Origin: CAZAOY01 sp964486925
Lineage (GTDB): Bacteria > Bacillota > Clostridia > Oscillospirales > Ruminococcaceae
Assembly (NCBI GenBank): GCA_964486925.1
Contig: CAZAOY010000005.1
Span: 3,163 to 67,162 of the forward strand
Length of the DNA stretch: 64,000 nucleotides
Reading direction: 5' to 3'
Shown here piece after piece: positions 60,806 through 64,000 of this stretch. The notes beneath the pieces were generated by a model. That model saw only the letters and a program-made list of their open reading frames with translations. It had not been told where the DNA came from and did not search any database. Position 1 is the first letter of the stretch; every line of letters begins with the position of its first letter. The translations under genes and the position numbers were made by a program.

Positions 60806-61771
60806 TCAATGCCTTCTACCTTGTGGTAGCTCTAATAGAGGGGGTAGATCTCCCGAGATAACCGCTTGGCTAAGCGCATTGTTTACTGCATTTATTATAC
60901 CAATCGAGGTGAAGGTCGCGCCTGATACAGTATCCACCGATAGTGATTGATTATCAATAATCTCCTGTGGGATTAGCGCTATCGGTCTGCCGTAAAACTG
61001 CTCGTTTCGTTCGTTGTGGCTTGTTACCACAATGGATTTTATCCTGTTATCCTTGACAGTAACCGATACTGCAAGGTCCCTTCCATATCCGTCCGCTACC
61101 CCTGTGTAGCTACCGTCCTTTAGGGTGACACCCTGCAAACCATCGTTATAATCCTCAAGGGTGCTACTGCTTTGTTTAGACTCATTAGTGGAAGATTGAC
61201 TGCTGTTTTGGTCGGTACTTTCGTTATTATCATTAGATTTAGCTAAGCTTTTGTCACCTATTGTCGTTTTTGGATTACTATTAGACGCACCCTTGTCATC
61301 TATTGTCGTTTCCTGTCTGTTATCGGATTTGCTATCATCGGTTACCTCATAGATAATGCTCTCATTAGGGAATAAAACGTTAAACATCCGTATCCCGCCT
61401 ACATCTATTACATGTATCACGATACAGCAGATAAAGATAACCGTAAGTGACCTATGTAGTACCATCCACACCGCCCGCCACCGAAACCAACGACGTATCG
61501 CATAACATCCACCTAGCAGTATTGACAGCACCCAAGTTAGAGTACCAAGGTTAACGCTCCATACCGTTACCGAGGAGTATAACCCATGCAGTAGCCCTGT
61601 AGCGATTAAAACCAATCCAAGTGGTATGTGTATTAACCTCATTACCTGATTAATCCCCTTAAAGCCTTTGTCATGTTGGTATAGTTTCCTAAACAGATAC
61701 TTTAGAGATAGTACCAAGCCAAACAATACACTAACCCATGCTAAACCATAATCTAAAAAAATCTCAAACAT
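60806..61771 (-). CDS. Membrane protein with C-terminal FMN-binding domain
   Basis: A 321-residue protein. Four membrane helices (to about 125) with histidines in IHIPLG, LLHGLY, VLHRSL and VIHVIDVGG resemble a b-type haem or ferric-reductase-like module. A polar, low-complexity linker (about 145-215) follows. An FMN_bind domain ends the protein, with LKDGSYTGVADGYG and VDTVSGATFTS. The threonine of SGAT is where ApbE attaches FMN covalently in NqrC/RnfG-type domains. Probable role: electron transfer across or at the membrane, perhaps to an extracellular acceptor. No apbE gene is in the window. AAGGATG precedes the ATG. Confidence 0.85.
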   Translation of the reverse strand: MFEIFLDYGLAWVSVLFGLVLSLKYLFRKLYQHDKGFKGINQVMRLIHIPLGLVLIATGLLHGLYSSVTVWSVNLGTLTWVLSILLGGCYAIRRWFRWRAVWMVLHRSLTVIFICCIVIHVIDVGGIRMFNVLFPNESIIYEVTDDSKSDNRQETTIDDKGASNSNPKTTIGDKSLAKSNDNNESTDQNSSQSSTNESKQSSSTLEDYNDGLQGVTLKDGSYTGVADGYGRDLAVSVTVKDNRIKSIVVTSHNERNEQFYGRPIALIPQEIIDNQSLSVDTVSGATFTSIGIINAVNNALSQAVISGDLPPLLELPQGRRH

Positions 61772-62051
61772 ATCATCATCCTTACATTAATTTTACTGGT
61801 GTATTCTACTTTTTAAGCATAACATACTTGATTGTTTGTTTTGTGTTTTTTATCTGAACACTATCTGATTTTACCTTTTGCACTATATAAGGTTAAAAAG
61901 TTAAAATCTACTATTAAATATGTTAAAAGTGAGGTATTATCTAAAGAAATTCCCGTTTATGGTGGACTTTAATGTAAAGATAGTGTATAATTACTATATA
62001 GAATACCTATGTTGTTTAAAGGGTATGTTGCCTTTAATGCGACTTTTATGG

Positions 62052-62057
62052 TATAAT
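62052..62057 (+). promoter_or_regulatory. Extended -10 promoter of the MATE gene
   Basis: TGGTATAAT at 62049-62057, with a poor TTGCCT (62028-62033) at an 18-base spacing. The region from 61772 to here holds the divergent upstream sequences of two genes and no ORF. Confidence 0.6.
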
Positions 62058-62087
62058 GGACTGAATAAACTTTAGAAAGGTTGTGAG

Positions 62088-62121
62088 ATGGAGGTATTGT
62101 ATTGTTAACTTAACTGTACAA
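62088..62121 (+). promoter_or_regulatory. Six-codon upstream ORF and hairpin before the MATE gene
   Basis: AAAGG precedes ATG 62088, which opens MEVLYC and a stop at 62106-62108. The same bases form a symmetric hairpin: TTGTA (62097-62101) with TACAA (62117-62121), and GTTAA (62104-62108) with TTAAC (62110-62114). CCCCCC and TTTTT follow, and the MATE ATG has no ribosome site of its own. The arrangement suggests control by translation of the small ORF. Confidence 0.5.
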
Positions 62122-62135
62122 CCCCCCTTTTTGTT

Positions 62136-63509
62136 ATGAAAGTAAAGAAATCCTATGAGATGAATATGAGCGAGGGTAATCTATTAAAACAGATCCTTAT
62201 ATTCTCCGCACCTTTAGCGCTTACCAGTGTGCTACAGCTACTGTACAACGCCGCCGATGTTATCGTTGTCGGCAAGTTTGCGGGGAAGGAGGCGTTAGCG
62301 GCTGTTGGGTCGACAGGGCCTTTGATAAACCTGCTTATTAATATATTTATCGGGTTATCCATAGGTTCGAGTGTGGCGGTATCTAAGGCTTACGGTGCTA
62401 GGGATTCAAAAACCATGTTTGAAACGGTACATACCTCTATTGCGATAGGACTATTGGGCGGGATTCTGCTTGCGGTAGTTGGGTTCTTTACTGCAAAGCC
62501 GTTACTGTCGCTTATGGGAACACCCGCTGATGTACTGGATCTATCCTCTGTCTATGTTCAGATCTTCTTTATTGGTATGCCTGCTAACCTTTTATATAAC
62601 TTTGGCGCGGCGATACTGAGAGCGGTGGGGGACACAAAACGGCCGTTATACTTTCTTACCATCTCGGGTATTGCAAATGTTTTGCTAAACCTATTGTTTG
62701 TGGTAGTATTTAAGATGAGTGTGGTTGGGGTTGCGTTAGCGACTATAATATCACAGATCATCTCCGCTGTCTTTGTAATGGGTGCGCTGATTAATGCTAA
62801 CAATGACCTTAAGGTATACCCACGTCGGTTAAAGATATTTAAGCAGTCGTTAATCGATATCGCAAGGGTAGGGATTCCAGCAGGGGTGCAGGGGTCTTTG
62901 TTCTCAATCTCGAATGTGCTTATCCAGTCGTCGGTTAATTCCTTTGGATCGGTTGTTATGGCGGGGTGTGCCGCGGCAGGTAACATTGATGGGTTTATCT
63001 ATGTTGCGATGAACGCTATCTGTCAGGCGGATCTTGCCTTTGCAAGCCAGAATATCGGGGCAAAGCAGTACAAGCGGGTGCGCAAGGTGCTCTGGGTTTG
63101 CCTACTTGTGGTTACCGTTGTTGGACTAACTACAGGAGGAATTACGATTATCTTTGGGCGAAGTCTACTAGGACTTTATAGCAGTGATGTTAATGTTATA
63201 AACGTTGGACTGGAGCGTATGCTATACATCTGTCTACCATACTTCTTATGCGGATGTATGGAGGTTTTAGTAGGACAGCTTCGGTCTCTTGGATACTCCT
63301 TCCTACCGATGATGGTTTCGTTAACAGGGGCGTGTATCTTTAGAGTTATCTGGATATTTACCATCTTTAAAGCGTCCCCTACGATACCTACACTATTTAT
63401 CTCCTATCCAATATCATGGGGAATGACCGCGGCTATCCATCTAATCTGTTATCTAATTCTGGTAAGAAAGCTTCCACGAAAGGATGAACAGCTTGCTACT
63501 ACTACATAA
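62136..63509 (+). CDS. MATE family efflux transporter
   Basis: A 457-residue multidrug/sodium antiporter with twelve membrane segments in two MatE halves. The opening KSYEMNMSEGNLLKQILIFSAPLALTSVLQLLYNAADVIVVGKFAG is typical of Firmicutes MATE proteins. It exports cationic drugs or metabolites in exchange for ions. The ATG at 62136 gives the family-typical N-terminus, although no Shine-Dalgarno is visible; an in-frame stop lies 30 bases upstream, so no earlier start is available. Another ATG at 62160 also lacks a ribosome site. Confidence 0.93.
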   Translation: MKVKKSYEMNMSEGNLLKQILIFSAPLALTSVLQLLYNAADVIVVGKFAGKEALAAVGSTGPLINLLINIFIGLSIGSSVAVSKAYGARDSKTMFETVHTSIAIGLLGGILLAVVGFFTAKPLLSLMGTPADVLDLSSVYVQIFFIGMPANLLYNFGAAILRAVGDTKRPLYFLTISGIANVLLNLLFVVVFKMSVVGVALATIISQIISAVFVMGALINANNDLKVYPRRLKIFKQSLIDIARVGIPAGVQGSLFSISNVLIQSSVNSFGSVVMAGCAAAGNIDGFIYVAMNAICQADLAFASQNIGAKQYKRVRKVLWVCLLVVTVVGLTTGGITIIFGRSLLGLYSSDVNVINVGLERMLYICLPYFLCGCMEVLVGQLRSLGYSFLPMMVSLTGACIFRVIWIFTIFKASPTIPTLFISYPISWGMTAAIHLICYLILVRKLPRKDEQLATTT

Positions 63510-63524
63510 TTCAGGGAGGTTAAT

Positions 63525-64000
63525 ATGTTGTTTAGTCTAGCGGTTATCCTGCTTTGCGGTATAACCCTTGGAGGATTATGCAAAAGGCTAAGGCTTCCTC
63601 CTTTGGTAGGGATGCTGGTCATCGGGATTATTATAGGTCCGTATAGCCTTAATCTTATAGATGGGTCGATACTTAATATCTCTTCACAGCTTCGACAGAT
63701 CGCACTCGTCATAATCCTTACCCGCGCGGGATTAGCGCTAAACCTAAAAGACCTAGCTAAGGTTAAGCGATCGGCTATACTGCTCTGCTTTGTACCTGCC
63801 TGCTTTGAGATTGTAGGGGTAATGGTAGCGTGTAAGCTGTTGTTTAACCTGCCGTTACTCGACGGGGCGATTGCGGGGGCGGTGCTCGCGGCGGTATCTC
63901 CGGCAGTGGTTGTGCCTAAGATGTTACAGCTTATGGAAGAAGGGTATGGTACTAACAACGGGATACCGCAGATTATCATGGCTGGTGCATCGTTGGACGA
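63525..64000 (+). CDS. CPA1-type Na+/H+ (cation/proton) antiporter, 5' part
   Basis: The frame opens at ATG 63525 behind GGGAGG and runs off the window (158 codons visible). The product begins MLFSLAVILLCGITLGGLC, then RLRLPPLVGMLVIGIIIGP, LTRAGLALNLKDL and AVLAAVSPAVVVPKML. These are the TM helices and discontinuous-helix motifs of monovalent cation:proton antiporters (NhaP/KefB-like). The spacing of 15 bases from the MATE stop suggests co-transcription. The C-terminal half and any TrkA domain cannot be seen. Confidence 0.88.
   Translation, partial: MLFSLAVILLCGITLGGLCKRLRLPPLVGMLVIGIIIGPYSLNLIDGSILNISSQLRQIALVIILTRAGLALNLKDLAKVKRSAILLCFVPACFEIVGVMVACKLLFNLPLLDGAIAGAVLAAVSPAVVVPKMLQLMEEGYGTNNGIPQIIMAGASLD

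Overview
The window looks like a draft-assembly piece of a spore-forming member of the Clostridia (Firmicutes), probably a gut anaerobe. The evidence is moderate-to-low GC, strong AGGAGG-type ribosome sites with frequent TTG and GTG starts, consensus TTGACA/TATAAT promoters, a SpoIIQ-like sporulation peptidase, a Bce-type peptide-resistance module, a LytTR regulator, and plant-glycan enzymes of families GH31 and GH127. No tRNA, rRNA, CRISPR array, transposase or phage gene was seen. A run of 100 Ns lies inside recQ and appears to be an artefact: the contig ends overlap by 55 bases.

Layout. 1-3.9 kb (- strand): the edge of a surface-polysaccharide locus (O-antigen-ligase-like protein, polyprenyl sugar-phosphate transferase) and a SpoIIQ-like M23 protein. 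4.1-9 kb (+): serine synthesis serC and serA, separated by a large secreted protein of unknown function. 9-15.2 kb: cca (-), a DUF1349 protein, recQ, an APH(6)-like kinase (-) and an alpha/beta hydrolase. 15.3-26.6 kb (+): a complete branched-chain amino acid operon, ilvBNCDA-ridA-leuACDB, behind two tandem leader-peptide attenuators. 26.9-31.4 kb (-): a BceRS-BceAB-like two-component/ABC module with a palindromic candidate operator. 31.5-33 kb (-): an XRE regulator with a long pentapeptide-repeat tail, and a LURP-one protein. 33.1-38.5 kb (+): a LytTR regulator, a soluble GHKL kinase and two ABC exporter half-transporters separated by a dense hairpin array. 38.8-43.2 kb (-): a lipoprotein, two GNAT genes, a Nif3-like gene and a methyltransferase behind its own promoter, leader ORF and terminator. 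43.5-45.5 kb (+): an OmpR/HK pair. 45.6-48.8 kb (-): a DUF6873-like gene, a thioesterase and NAD salvage pncB/pncA. 48.9-55.3 kb (+): a class-3 lipase, ung and the polyamine transporter potABCD. 55.4-60.6 kb (+): an alpha-xylosidase, a LarE-like protein and a GH127 arabinofuranosidase. 60.8 kb to the end: an FMN-binding membrane protein (-), a MATE exporter and the start of a CPA1 antiporter.

The most notable signals are non-coding. They are (i) the tandem ilv attenuators, in which the shared Arg-Cys-Ala-Asp codons at the end of each leader peptide can pair with the 5' arm of the next terminator; (ii) two copies of a 101-bp element with inverted ends; (iii) a cloverleaf-like set of abutting perfect hairpins between two ABC genes; (iv) a dispersed two-hairpin repeat; and (v) an attenuator-type leader in front of a SAM methyltransferase. 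All protein functions are from reading motifs by eye; no database search was run.
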